A stretch of DNA of 5,158 bases, taken from positions 1-5,158 of the forward strand of contig JAPKEI010000212.1 in the NCBI GenBank assembly GCA_028872685.1. Reading direction: 5' to 3'. Both the position numbers and the translations under genes were made by a program. The first letter of the stretch is position 1. Each line of letters starts with the position of its first letter. Of the stretch, positions 1 to 5,158 are shown piece by piece. Below the pieces are notes generated by a model. It made no database searches. It saw only the letters and a list, made by a program, of their open reading frames with translations, and was not told where the DNA came from. The DNA comes from Verrucomicrobiota bacterium. GTDB taxonomy: Bacteria; Verrucomicrobiota; Verrucomicrobiia; Limisphaerales; UBA1100.

Positions 1-1704
1 TGCCTTTTCTTCGGGCTCAGCTGCGGCTTCGGGAGGTTCTTCCTCTGCGGGAGTGAGCTCAGCGGCGTCAAAGGCGTGTTCGAGTGCCACGAGATCTTCG
101 CCAGGCTTGAGTTGGTCCAGTTGCTCTGCTTCGCGCCGGAGCTGATCTTCGTCGTATTCGGCGGCCTTGATGGAGAGGCCGATGCGCCGGTCGTTCTTGT
201 CGATCTTGATGACGCGCGCAGTGACTTTCTGGTCGATCTCGAGCGTGTCTTTGATTTTCTCCACGCGCTCTTCGCTGATTTGCGAAATGTGGACGAGTCC
301 GTCCATTTCATTTTCCAGCCCCACAAAGGCACCGAAGCTGGCGAGCTTGGTGACCTTGCCGGTGACGAGATCGCCCACTTTATAAACGGTATCGATTTGA
401 TCCCACGGATCGTCGCTGAGCTGTTTGATGCCGATAGAGATGCGTTGGTTTTCGCGGTCAACCTCCAACACCCGAGCTTCGATTTCGTCGCCCTTCTTGA
501 GCAGTTCGGAGGGGTGATTGATTTTGCGGGTCCAAGAGAGGTCGCTCACGTGGATCATTCCGTCGAGGCCTTCCTCAAGCTCCACGAAGGCACCGTAGCT
601 GGTGAGGTTGCGCACTTTGCCCTTCACCGTAGTTCCGGGTCCGTACTTGTCGCCGGCGGCGTCCCATGGATTGTCGTCGAGCTGACGGATGCCGAGGCTG
701 ATTTTCTGTTCGTCCTTGTTGACTCCCAGAACCATCGCTTCGATCTCCTGGCCCTTCTCCAACACCTCGGAAGGTTTGGTATGTTTTTTCGTCCACGAAA
801 GTTCGGTGACATGCACGAGGCCTTCAACGCCCGGCTCGAGCTCCACAAACGCACCGTAAGAAACGAGGTTTACGACCTTGCCCTTGATGGTGGTGTTGAC
901 CGGATACTTGCTCTCGATGAGTTCCCAAGGGTTTTGGGATTTTTGCTTGAGACCGAGTGAGACCCGTTCCTTTTCCTTGTTGATGTCCAGCACAACTACG
1001 TCGAGCTCTTCGCCGACGGTGACCATATCACTCGGATGATTGATGCGGCCCCAGCTCATATCGGTGATGTGCAGCAAACCGTCGAGGCCGTCGAGGTCGA
1101 TGAACGCGCCGAAGTCGGTGATGTTTTTCACCACACCCTTGCGTACGTCGCCGGGGGTCATATGGCCGAGCATCTCCGCGCGTTTGTTGGAGCGTTCTTC
1201 TTCGATGAGCTCGCGGCGGCTGAGCACGATGTTCTGCCGCTCCATGTTGAGCTTCACGATTTTGAATTCATACTTTTGGCCGACCAACGCCTTGAGATCC
1301 TTCGGTGGCACAATGTCCACCTGCGAGCTGGGCAGAAACGCCTCCACGCCGATGTTGACAATGAGGCCTCCCTTCACAATTTCCTTGATGCGACCGGTGA
1401 TCACGCCGCCTTCTTCGCAAATGGAATTGATCTTGTCCCAGTTCTTTTTGAACTGCGCGCGCTCGTGGCTGAGTTCCACCATCCCGTCGCGGTTTTCGAG
1501 CACCTCAATGAGCACCTCGATCTTGTCGCCCACCCCGGGCTGGTTGTCCTCGTCAAATTCATTCAACGACACCGATCCCTCGCTCTTAAAATTGATATTT
1601 ACGAGCACTTCCTTGGATCGAATCTCGATGACTTCACCCTCAATAATTTCGCCCTCCACAAAGCTAATCGTGCTTTGCTTCATCGCTTCTTCCATCGTCA
1701 GCAT
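1..1704 (-). CDS. rpsA: 30S ribosomal protein S1 (3' end cut off by the window edge)
   Basis: Ribosomal protein S1 binds mRNA on the 30S subunit and helps place and unfold it for initiation. The frame is open for 568 codons with no stop before the left edge, so the C-terminus is missing. Six S1/OB-fold repeats are visible at about residues 17-83, 99-165, 185-256, 270-343, 357-430 and 444-515. Repeats 3-6 carry the hallmark (Y/F)GAF(V/I) plus GL(V/L)H(V/I)(T/S) pattern. Repeats 1 and 2 are more divergent, as expected for the ribosome-docking part. Residues from about 525 form an acidic Ala/Glu/Pro-rich tail. In E. coli the protein has 557 residues and the same six-repeat layout. I chose the ATG at 1704 because AGAGG (1714-1718) lies 9 bases upstream; the in-frame ATG at 1695 is too far from it. 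No neighbouring gene is close enough to suggest a shared operon. Identification is firm from the family pattern. Confidence 0.97.
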   Translation of the reverse strand, partial: MLTMEEAMKQSTISFVEGEIIEGEVIEIRSKEVLVNINFKSEGSVSLNEFDEDNQPGVGDKIEVLIEVLENRDGMVELSHERAQFKKNWDKINSICEEGGVITGRIKEIVKGGLIVNIGVEAFLPSSQVDIVPPKDLKALVGQKYEFKIVKLNMERQNIVLSRRELIEEERSNKRAEMLGHMTPGDVRKGVVKNITDFGAFIDLDGLDGLLHITDMSWGRINHPSDMVTVGEELDVVVLDINKEKERVSLGLKQKSQNPWELIESKYPVNTTIKGKVVNLVSYGAFVELEPGVEGLVHVTELSWTKKHTKPSEVLEKGQEIEAMVLGVNKDEQKISLGIRQLDDNPWDAAGDKYGPGTTVKGKVRNLTSYGAFVELEEGLDGMIHVSDLSWTRKINHPSELLKKGDEIEARVLEVDRENQRISIGIKQLSDDPWDQIDTVYKVGDLVTGKVTKLASFGAFVGLENEMDGLVHISQISEERVEKIKDTLEIDQKVTARVIKIDKNDRRIGLSIKAAEYDEDQLRREAEQLDQLKPGEDLVALEHAFDAAELTPAEEEPPEAAAEPEEKA

Positions 1705-1711
1705 TGGCTGT

Positions 1712-1718
1712 TTCCTCT
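1712..1718 (-). promoter_or_regulatory. Shine-Dalgarno site of rpsA
   Basis: On the minus strand AGAGGAA lies just upstream of the rpsA ATG, with 9 bases between its AGAGG core and the start codon. This is a good match to the 16S rRNA tail and decides for the ATG at 1704 over the one at 1695. E. coli rpsA is known for lacking a strong site of this kind, so initiation here may be more conventional. Confidence 0.7.
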
Positions 1719-1839
1719 TTGGATAACCTTCCCTGAAAAAGGGTTGGCTTTTGAATACCCGCGGTTTTTTAGGGAAAAAATGCCCCTTATCCCGCAGGAT
1801 TTTGGTTAATAACGTGTTAACATCTCGTGGCCGCCCTTT

Positions 1840-1863
1840 TGACTTTTGCACTCACAAAAGTCA
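1840..1863. promoter_or_regulatory. Perfect 9-bp inverted repeat in the rpsA leader
   Basis: TGACTTTTG (1840-1848) and CAAAAGTCA (1855-1863) are exact reverse complements around a 6-base loop. Neither strand has a T-run after the second arm, so a rho-independent terminator is unlikely. The dyad lies in the noncoding stretch about 135 bases upstream of rpsA. It would be either a DNA operator or an RNA hairpin near the 5' end of the rpsA leader. The rest of the leader, 1705-1839, holds short A and T runs (1765-1770 and 1775-1780) that could form a weak AT-only stem, and a GTTAAC-rich stretch near 1804-1821. I recognise no known riboswitch. The function is inferred only from symmetry and position. 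Confidence 0.4.
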
Positions 1864-1874
1864 GGCGGACGGGG

Positions 1875-1902
1875 AAGATACGCCTCCCACAAGGCATTGC
1901 AA
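1875..1902 (-). promoter_or_regulatory. Weak candidate promoter for rpsA
   Basis: On the minus strand TTGCAA (1902-1897) and TATCTT (1880-1875) are separated by 16 bases. Each matches the sigma-70 consensus at four of six positions. The predicted start, near 1868, would put the perfect dyad at 1840-1863 at the very 5' end of the leader RNA. The match is weak and the promoter consensus of this organism is unknown, so this is only a lead. Confidence 0.2.
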
Positions 1903-1954
1903 GCGAAAATGTGAAGAAAAACCCAACGCGCCTAATCTTTGTGAAACCTGCCGT

Positions 1955-2215
1955 TTAACCCACTAAATCCAGCAAAGTGCCCGCCATCTCGTCATCCACC
2001 CGCTCCATCATCCGCGCCAACTGCGCCTCGTGCCGCGCCGTGAGCTGTTGCACCTGCGAATTTACAGCCGAAAGCCCAGCCGATCGCACCGAAAATTCCA
2101 AGCGCGCCAAAGCATTCCCGCGCAATTGTTGCGCTGAATGCGATACCGAAGCTATCCCCGGGAATTCCATCATCCTTGATTCCGGCTCGCCGCGATCCTT
2201 CGCGACGGTGAACAC
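1955..2215 (-). CDS. Hypothetical small protein between mutL and rpsA
   Basis: An 86-codon frame begins at a GTG (2215), 36 bases after the mutL stop and on the same strand. Paired ATG codons at 2173 and 2170 would give 72 or 71 residues. No start has a convincing ribosome site; AAGG touches the first ATG and sits three bases before the second. I do not recognise the product. From about residue 30 it looks helical, with a Gln/Arg/Glu-rich stretch (SQVQQLTARHEAQLARMMER) and an acidic, hydrophobic end (DDEMAGTLLDLVG). It has no signal peptide, membrane segment or cysteine. Codon choice (frequent GCG, TTG, CGG, TCG) resembles that of mutL, which favours a real gene. The opposite strand is also open here (1977-2291), but its product is cysteine- and serine-rich in the manner of an antisense shadow. 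Cotranscription with mutL is possible. Existence as a gene is likelier than not but unproven. Confidence 0.5.
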   Translation of the reverse strand: MFTVAKDRGEPESRMMEFPGIASVSHSAQQLRGNALARLEFSVRSAGLSAVNSQVQQLTARHEAQLARMMERVDDEMAGTLLDLVG

Positions 2216-2251
2216 CTACTGTACTATCGGCAGCTTTGGCTCAATCTTGAG

Positions 2252-4096
2252 TCAAACCGTCCGCCCAAATTTTTTCTCTAACTCCGGATAGCTCATCTCA
2301 ATCAAAGTTGGCCGACCGTGTGGGCAGGTATAGGGCATGGTGCAGTGGCGCAAATCTTCGAGTAACTTTTCCAGCTCCGGCCCGGCGAGGGCGTCGTTGG
2401 CTTTGATGGCTTGGCGGCAGACGGTCATAATCACCATCGCCTCGCCCAACCGCATCGAGTTCACCCCTTGGCCGACGGACTTGAGTTCGTCGATCAACGA
2501 AAGGACGAAATTTTTCGTGTCCTTCACTTTCACGAAGGGCGGCAGCGCATCGAGCAGAAACGTTCGTTCGCCAAACGTACTGATGCCCACGCCGAGGCGG
2601 CTGAGCGTTCCCACTTGTTCCGCCACAAACTGTGCATCCGTTGCGGACAATTCCACCGTCTCCGGCAGTAATAATTTTTGCGAAGCCGTTTCCTCGCGTT
2701 GCATTTGTTCCAGCAATTGTTCGTACAAAACACGCTCGTGCGCCGCGTGTTGGTCCATCAGTACCAGCCCGCGGTCGGACTCCAGTACGACGTAAAGTTT
2801 GCCGACCACGCCGAGGATTTTGAGCGGCACCTTGAGCAACGGCTGCGCCGGTTGTGGTTGAGGGTTGAGGGTTGAAGGTTGGGGGACGAGAGGTCGGGCG
2901 TCTTCTCTGTGAATGGGCGCGGGCGGTTGGGCGAAGCCCATATCCAGCGGCTTCTGTTCCACCATCGCTTCCGAGGACACATCCGTTGCCTTCAAGCCAA
3001 AATTTTCCGGTGCCACAAATTCTGACTTCTGACTTCTGTCTTCTAATTCCTGAGAATGAAATTCGTGCAGCCCTTCGCTCACCGCATCTGCCACAAACTT
3101 CCGAACCTCCCGCTCGCGGTGAAATTTCACTTCACGCTTGGCGGGATGAATGTTCACGTCCACCTCCGCTGGTTCGATTTCGAGGAACAAACAGCACACC
3201 GGATATTTCCCCTTCATCAGTGCCGTGTGATATCCCTCGCGCAGCGCCATGCCGAGGCCGACGTTGTCGATGGGGCGTTGGTTTACAAACACGTGCTGAT
3301 GCTCGCGATTACTGCGGCTCACTCCCGGCGCGCCGATGAAGCCCCACACGCGGCACGCCTTCGTCGGCGCATCGTCCGCATCAAACGGTCGCCGTGCCAG
3401 CTCGCCCGCGCAGTCGATTTCAATCAAGCGCAGCCCCTTGCCCCACAACGCGCGCAGCCGCCGCTCCAGTGCCGCCGCGCCTGTACCGCTCTCCGCCAAC
3501 AGCCGCCACACCTCGCGGTCATCGTGCCGCAGCGTGAACGCCACCTCCGGATGCGCCAGAGCCATCAGCGTCAGCATTCGCTGCACGTGTGCGCGTTCGG
3601 TTTCTTCCGTGCGCAAAAATTTCCGCCGCGCCGGCAGATTATAAAACAGCGAGCGCACCTCCACCGCCGTGCCCACTGCCGCCCCGGTTTCCTTCACCGC
3701 CATCATCTTGCCGCCGTTCACGGCAATCTCCGTGCCGCCCTCTGCCTCCGCCAACCGCGAGGTCAGCACAAATCGGCTCACACTCGCGATGCTCGGCACC
3801 GCCTCCCCGCGAAACCCCATCGTGGCAATCGACGCCAAATCCTCCGCGCGGGTAATCTTGCTCGTTGCGTGCCGCTCCAGGCTCATCAACGCATCATCCC
3901 GGCTCATTCCGTGCCCATCATCCGTCACCCGAATCAAACTGCGCCCGCCCGCCTTGACCTCCACCGTGATCTTCCGCGCCCCCGCATCCAGCGCATTCTC
4001 CACCAACTCCTTCACCACACTCGCCGGCCGTTCCACCACCTCGCCCGCCGCGATCTGATTTGCCACCTGTTCGGGAAGTAATTTAACACGGTTCAC
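2252..4096 (-). CDS. mutL: DNA mismatch repair protein MutL, endonuclease type
   Basis: MutL couples mismatch recognition by MutS to strand removal in the cytosol. Numbering from a GTG at 4096 gives 614 residues, a normal size. The N-terminal GHKL ATPase has the family opening (LPEQVANQIAAGEVVERPAS), KELVENALDAGA with the catalytic Glu30 and metal-binding Asn34, DDGHGM with Asp59, GFRGEA at 94-99 and HPAKREVKFH at 317-326. A Pro/Gln-rich linker covers about 338-420. The C-terminal dimerisation domain carries DQHAAHERVLYE (448-459), an exact DQHA(X)2E(X)4E nuclease motif, then VCRQAIKA (559-566) and CPHGRP (591-596). This predicts a nicking MutL as used where MutH is absent. A longer frame opens at a GTG at 4132 (626 residues). 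I prefer 4096 because homologues start close to the LPEQ motif, but neither GTG has a clear ribosome site. The linker contains two 7-bp tandem repeats. Confidence 0.96.
   Translation of the reverse strand: MNRVKLLPEQVANQIAAGEVVERPASVVKELVENALDAGARKITVEVKAGGRSLIRVTDDGHGMSRDDALMSLERHATSKITRAEDLASIATMGFRGEAVPSIASVSRFVLTSRLAEAEGGTEIAVNGGKMMAVKETGAAVGTAVEVRSLFYNLPARRKFLRTEETERAHVQRMLTLMALAHPEVAFTLRHDDREVWRLLAESGTGAAALERRLRALWGKGLRLIEIDCAGELARRPFDADDAPTKACRVWGFIGAPGVSRSNREHQHVFVNQRPIDNVGLGMALREGYHTALMKGKYPVCCLFLEIEPAEVDVNIHPAKREVKFHREREVRKFVADAVSEGLHEFHSQELEDRSQKSEFVAPENFGLKATDVSSEAMVEQKPLDMGFAQPPAPIHREDARPLVPQPSTLNPQPQPAQPLLKVPLKILGVVGKLYVVLESDRGLVLMDQHAAHERVLYEQLLEQMQREETASQKLLLPETVELSATDAQFVAEQVGTLSRLGVGISTFGERTFLLDALPPFVKVKDTKNFVLSLIDELKSVGQGVNSMRLGEAMVIMTVCRQAIKANDALAGPELEKLLEDLRHCTMPYTCPHGRPTLIEMSYPELEKKFGRTV
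2857..2884. repeat. 7-bp tandem repeat in the mutL linker (GTTGAGG type)
   Basis: On the plus strand four consecutive heptamers read GTTGAGG, GTTGAGG, GTTGAAG and GTTGGGG, preceded by a partial unit GTTGTG at 2851-2856. Read as mutL on the minus strand this encodes part of a Pro/Gln/Asn-rich linker stretch at about residues 405-414 (PSTLNPQPQP). Seven is not a multiple of three, so gain or loss of one unit would shift the mutL frame. Confidence 0.85.
3020..3044. repeat. 7-bp tandem repeat in the mutL linker (TTCTGAC type)
   Basis: On the plus strand the units are TTCTGAC, TTCTGAC, TTCTGTC and a partial TTCT, about 3.6 copies. In mutL they encode part of ELEDRSQKSEF at about residues 350-360, just after the ATPase domain. 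The period equals that of the repeat at 2857-2884, but the unit sequence differs. A change of one unit would again shift the reading frame. Confidence 0.85.
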
Positions 4097-4163
4097 CCGC
4101 CCATCATCGTGAGCACCCGCCCAAGTGTCCACGCGGAATTGTGAACAGAGGGCATGGGCTAAG

Positions 4164-4180
4164 TTTCAATTTGAAAATTG
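4164..4180. repeat. AT-rich inverted repeat in the mutL / tRNA-His divergent region
   Basis: CAATTT (4167-4172) and AAATTG (4175-4180) are exact reverse complements two bases apart. They overlap a second near-palindrome, TTTCAATTTGAAA (4164-4176). The site sits between the start of mutL and the tRNA gene, which point away from each other, so it could be an operator or part of a promoter for either. No regulator can be named. Confidence 0.35.
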
Positions 4181-4206
4181 ACCGACCGGCCAAAGGCCGG
4201 TAAGGT
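4178..4206 (+). promoter_or_regulatory. Candidate promoter of tRNA-His
   Basis: TTGACC (4178-4183) matches the -35 consensus at five of six positions. TAAGGT (4201-4206), 17 bases later, matches the -10 consensus at three of six. Transcription would begin near 4213, about six bases before the mature tRNA 5' end. The spacing and location are right, the -10 element is poor, and the spacer is filled by the GC hairpin at 4185-4201. Confidence 0.3.
4185..4201. repeat. GC-rich 7-bp hairpin upstream of tRNA-His
   Basis: ACCGGCC (4185-4191) and GGCCGGT (4195-4201) are perfect reverse complements with a three-base loop. Neither strand shows a T-run directly after the stem, so it is not a typical terminator. 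It lies inside the spacer of the candidate tRNA promoter and upstream of divergent mutL. Confidence 0.45.
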
Positions 4207-4218
4207 TCCCTCTCCAAC

Positions 4219-4295
4219 GGTGGTCGTAGCTCAGTTGGTAGAGTCCCAGATTGTGATTCTGGATGTCGCCGGTTCGAGTCCGGTCGGTCACCCCA
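4219..4295 (+). tRNA. tRNA-His (anticodon GTG)
   Basis: The sequence folds into a complete cloverleaf. The acceptor stem has eight pairs (4219-4226 with 4285-4292), including the extra G-1:C73 pair that marks histidine tRNAs. The D arm is 4229-4244, the anticodon stem CCAGA/TCTGG encloses loop TTGTGAT with GTG at 4253-4255, the variable loop is 4263-4267, and the T arm GCCGG/CCGGT encloses TTCGAGT. The CCA end is encoded (4293-4295). It decodes CAC and CAU. The stems contain several G-U pairs: two in the acceptor, one closing the D stem where GAGC is the usual 3' strand, and one in the T stem. None breaks the fold, so the gene looks functional. A T-rich stretch follows (4296-4305) without a separate terminator hairpin. 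Confidence 0.97.
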
Positions 4296-4381
4296 TTTCT
4301 TTTCTTGATGGAATTCAAATCTATCTTTGTGCAAGCATGCAGCAGCCCACAAATGGGAGAAAATCAACCCCAAGAAACATG

Positions 4382-4409
4382 TTGACTCCTTCTATGGAAG
4401 GCATACGAT
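4382..4409 (+). promoter_or_regulatory. Candidate promoter of the lipoprotein pair
   Basis: TTGACT (4382-4387) matches the -35 consensus at five of six positions. TACGAT (4404-4409), after a 16-base spacer, matches the -10 consensus at four of six. The expected transcription start, about seven bases downstream, falls on or next to the ATG at 4416, which would make the mRNA nearly leaderless. A GGAAGG at 4396-4401 could instead act as a ribosome site at a rather long 14-base spacing, which would require a promoter further upstream. The two readings exclude each other. Confidence 0.35.
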
Positions 4410-4415
4410 TTCCCC

Positions 4416-4814
4416 ATGAGTTCAACCAAATCAACATATTTTTTGCTTATACTTCTGGTCTCCGGTGTCTTCTTTAGCGGGTGCATAGCTCCTTCGCATC
4501 GGGGGGATGTCGACAGTAAAGGGAATCTAACCGTTGGAACCGTGCAGAAAAGCATCAAGCATGGGATGAGCAGTGTTGGAGTAGCTGAGGTTTTGGGTTC
4601 TCCGAACATTGTTCAAAATGATGGGATGGGTGAGGTTTGGATTTATGATAAAATTTCATCTCAAGTGTCTGCGTCAAGGAGCTCTGGAACTCTCATCCTT
4701 ATCAGTGGCGCGTCTGGTTCGGCTTCAAGTAGCCAGAGAACGCTTACAATCATCATAAAGTTTGATCAGGAATCAAAGGTGAAAAAATTCACTTATCATA
4801 CTTCAAGGTTTTAA
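4416..4814 (+). CDS. BamE/SmpA-OmlA-like lipoprotein
   Basis: This 132-residue protein is predicted to be lipid-anchored in the cell envelope. It begins with a short polar stretch, a hydrophobic segment (residues 8-20) and the lipobox FSGC, giving Cys23 as the acylated residue. The -3 position is Phe rather than the usual Leu. Residue +2 is Ile, with no inner-membrane-retention Asp. Residues 42-80 follow the SmpA/OmlA pattern of a GMS turn, a short helix, LGSPN and a WIYDK strand. A Ser/Gly-rich stretch (81-106) and a strand LTIIIKFD with a final FTYH (110-128) complete a compact alpha/beta fold. BamE itself supports the outer-membrane beta-barrel assembly machine, but many lipoproteins share this fold with unknown roles, so I do not call it BamE. 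The second lipoprotein gene follows 13 bases later. Its DNA is much more AT-rich than mutL. Confidence 0.85.
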   Translation: MSSTKSTYFLLILLVSGVFFSGCIAPSHRGDVDSKGNLTVGTVQKSIKHGMSSVGVAEVLGSPNIVQNDGMGEVWIYDKISSQVSASRSSGTLILISGASGSASSSQRTLTIIIKFDQESKVKKFTYHTSRF

Positions 4815-4827
4815 CACAAAACTCAAA

Positions 4828-5158
4828 GTGAAGATTAGGAACACAATACCCTTATTTGTTGCGTGCGCAATTCTCTCAGGCTGTGTTGCTGGCGGGATGC
4901 CGAAAGGGGCATTGGAGTGGAATGACTCAACGATGAAGTTGCGTCAATTGCAGAGTAAAAGATTTGAAGTTGAGCAAAAACAGAAACTAGATGAGTTAAT
5001 GGTTCTCCGTTCGGCGGTGCTTCTTTTGCAAGATGAGGGGTACAATCTTGCCTCCAGTGAGGCTGCTCTAGGTGTATTGCATGCGGATAAGGATGCGGAT
5101 GCATCGGAGGTGGGGCAGATGGCTGGTAAGGTGGTAATGGCGGCTCTCTTTGGTGCTG
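4828..5158 (+). CDS. Putative lipoprotein (3' end cut off by the window edge)
   Basis: An open frame runs from a GTG at 4828 to the right edge, 110 codons so far. The encoded N-terminus is a classical lipoprotein signal: Lys2 and Arg4, a hydrophobic stretch, and the lipobox LSGC with Cys19 as anchor. This supports the GTG; the first in-frame ATG (4897) would lose the signal, and an upstream stop at 4780 limits extension. The mature part has a helical, charged region with RQLQSKRFEVEQ (39-50), then LLLQDEGYNL (65-74), SEAALGVLHADKDADASEVGQ (77-97) and a hydrophobic Ala/Gly/Met segment beginning near 98. From memory this resembles a widespread uncharacterised lipoprotein family, but I cannot name it. 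No ribosome site is visible; the 13-base gap from the previous gene suggests translational coupling and a shared operon. Function unknown, probably envelope-related. Confidence 0.75.
   Translation, partial: MKIRNTIPLFVACAILSGCVAGGMPKGALEWNDSTMKLRQLQSKRFEVEQKQKLDELMVLRSAVLLLQDEGYNLASSEAALGVLHADKDADASEVGQMAGKVVMAALFGA

Noticed and set aside
76..960. Plus-strand frame of 294 codons (and a second at 1036-1809)
   Set aside because: Both are antisense to rpsA in its codon register, and their repetitive His/Asp/Val/Leu-rich products mirror the S1 repeats. The minus strand reads as an unmistakable S1.
1840..1863. Rho-independent terminator for the small gene or mutL
   Set aside because: The stem is good but the following bases on the minus strand are AAAGGGCGG, and the plus strand also lacks a T-run.
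1977..2291. Plus-strand frame of 104 codons opposite the small gene
   Set aside because: It runs into the mutL end in antisense, is rich in Cys and Ser without a recognisable fold, and its start lies near the end of the opposing frame.
3056..4081. Plus-strand frame of 341 codons inside mutL
   Set aside because: The product is an Arg/His/Pro-rich string typical of the antisense of a GC-rich gene, and the minus strand encodes all MutL motifs without a break.
4104..4373. Minus-strand frame of 89 codons covering tRNA-His
   Set aside because: It is the antisense translation of the tRNA gene, with the familiar spurious peptide RPDSNRRHPESQSGTLPTELR. The plus-strand frame at 4178-4477 is the matching artefact of the sense strand.
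4835..5104. Minus-strand frame of 89 codons at the right edge
   Set aside because: The plus strand in this stretch encodes a clear lipoprotein signal and an uninterrupted frame, so this is its shadow.
1..5158. CRISPR array, insertion sequence or phage gene
   Set aside because: I saw no regularly spaced repeats, no transposase or integrase frame, and no terminal inverted repeats. The only tandem repeats are the short heptamers in mutL.

Overview
The window reads as conserved bacterial chromosome, mostly GC-rich (40 of 60 bases are G/C in 3361-3420). It carries a ribosomal protein S1 gene, an endonuclease-type mutL, a histidine tRNA and a pair of small lipoprotein genes. The S1 protein with an acidic tail, the MutL with a DQHA(X)2E(X)4E motif and the lipoproteins fit a Gram-negative, diderm bacterium. 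My impression is a member of the Verrucomicrobiota/PVC group, but this rests on remembered protein style and is not proven by anything in the window.

Left part, minus strand. Bases 1-1704 hold rpsA (30S ribosomal protein S1), complete at its N-terminus and running off the left edge before its stop. It has six S1/OB-fold repeats and an acidic Ala/Glu/Pro-rich tail. A roughly 250-base leader (1705-1954) contains a perfect 9-bp dyad and only weak promoter candidates. Upstream lies a short unrecognised reading frame (1955-2215), then mutL (2252 to about 4096 or 4132). All three read leftwards. mutL and the short frame are 36 bases apart and could be cotranscribed; rpsA probably has its own promoter.

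Centre. Between mutL and the right-hand genes is a short divergent region (about 4133-4218) with AT-rich and GC-rich inverted repeats and a candidate promoter for tRNA-His(GTG), which lies on the plus strand at 4219-4295 with an encoded CCA.

Right part, plus strand. From about 4300 the base composition falls sharply (24/60 G/C in 4621-4680, 18/60 in 4741-4800). Two tandem lipoprotein genes follow: a complete 132-residue BamE/SmpA-OmlA-like lipoprotein (4416-4814), and 13 bases later a second lipoprotein starting at a GTG (4828) and running off the right edge. They probably form one envelope operon, separate from the translation and repair genes.

The rpsA, MutL and tRNA calls are ordinary housekeeping. 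The points worth a second look are two 7-bp tandem repeats inside the MutL linker, where gain or loss of one unit would shift the reading frame; the AT-rich lipoprotein pair beginning just after the tRNA; a possible leaderless promoter for that pair; and the dyad in the rpsA leader. I do not see a clearly new multi-gene system in this window.
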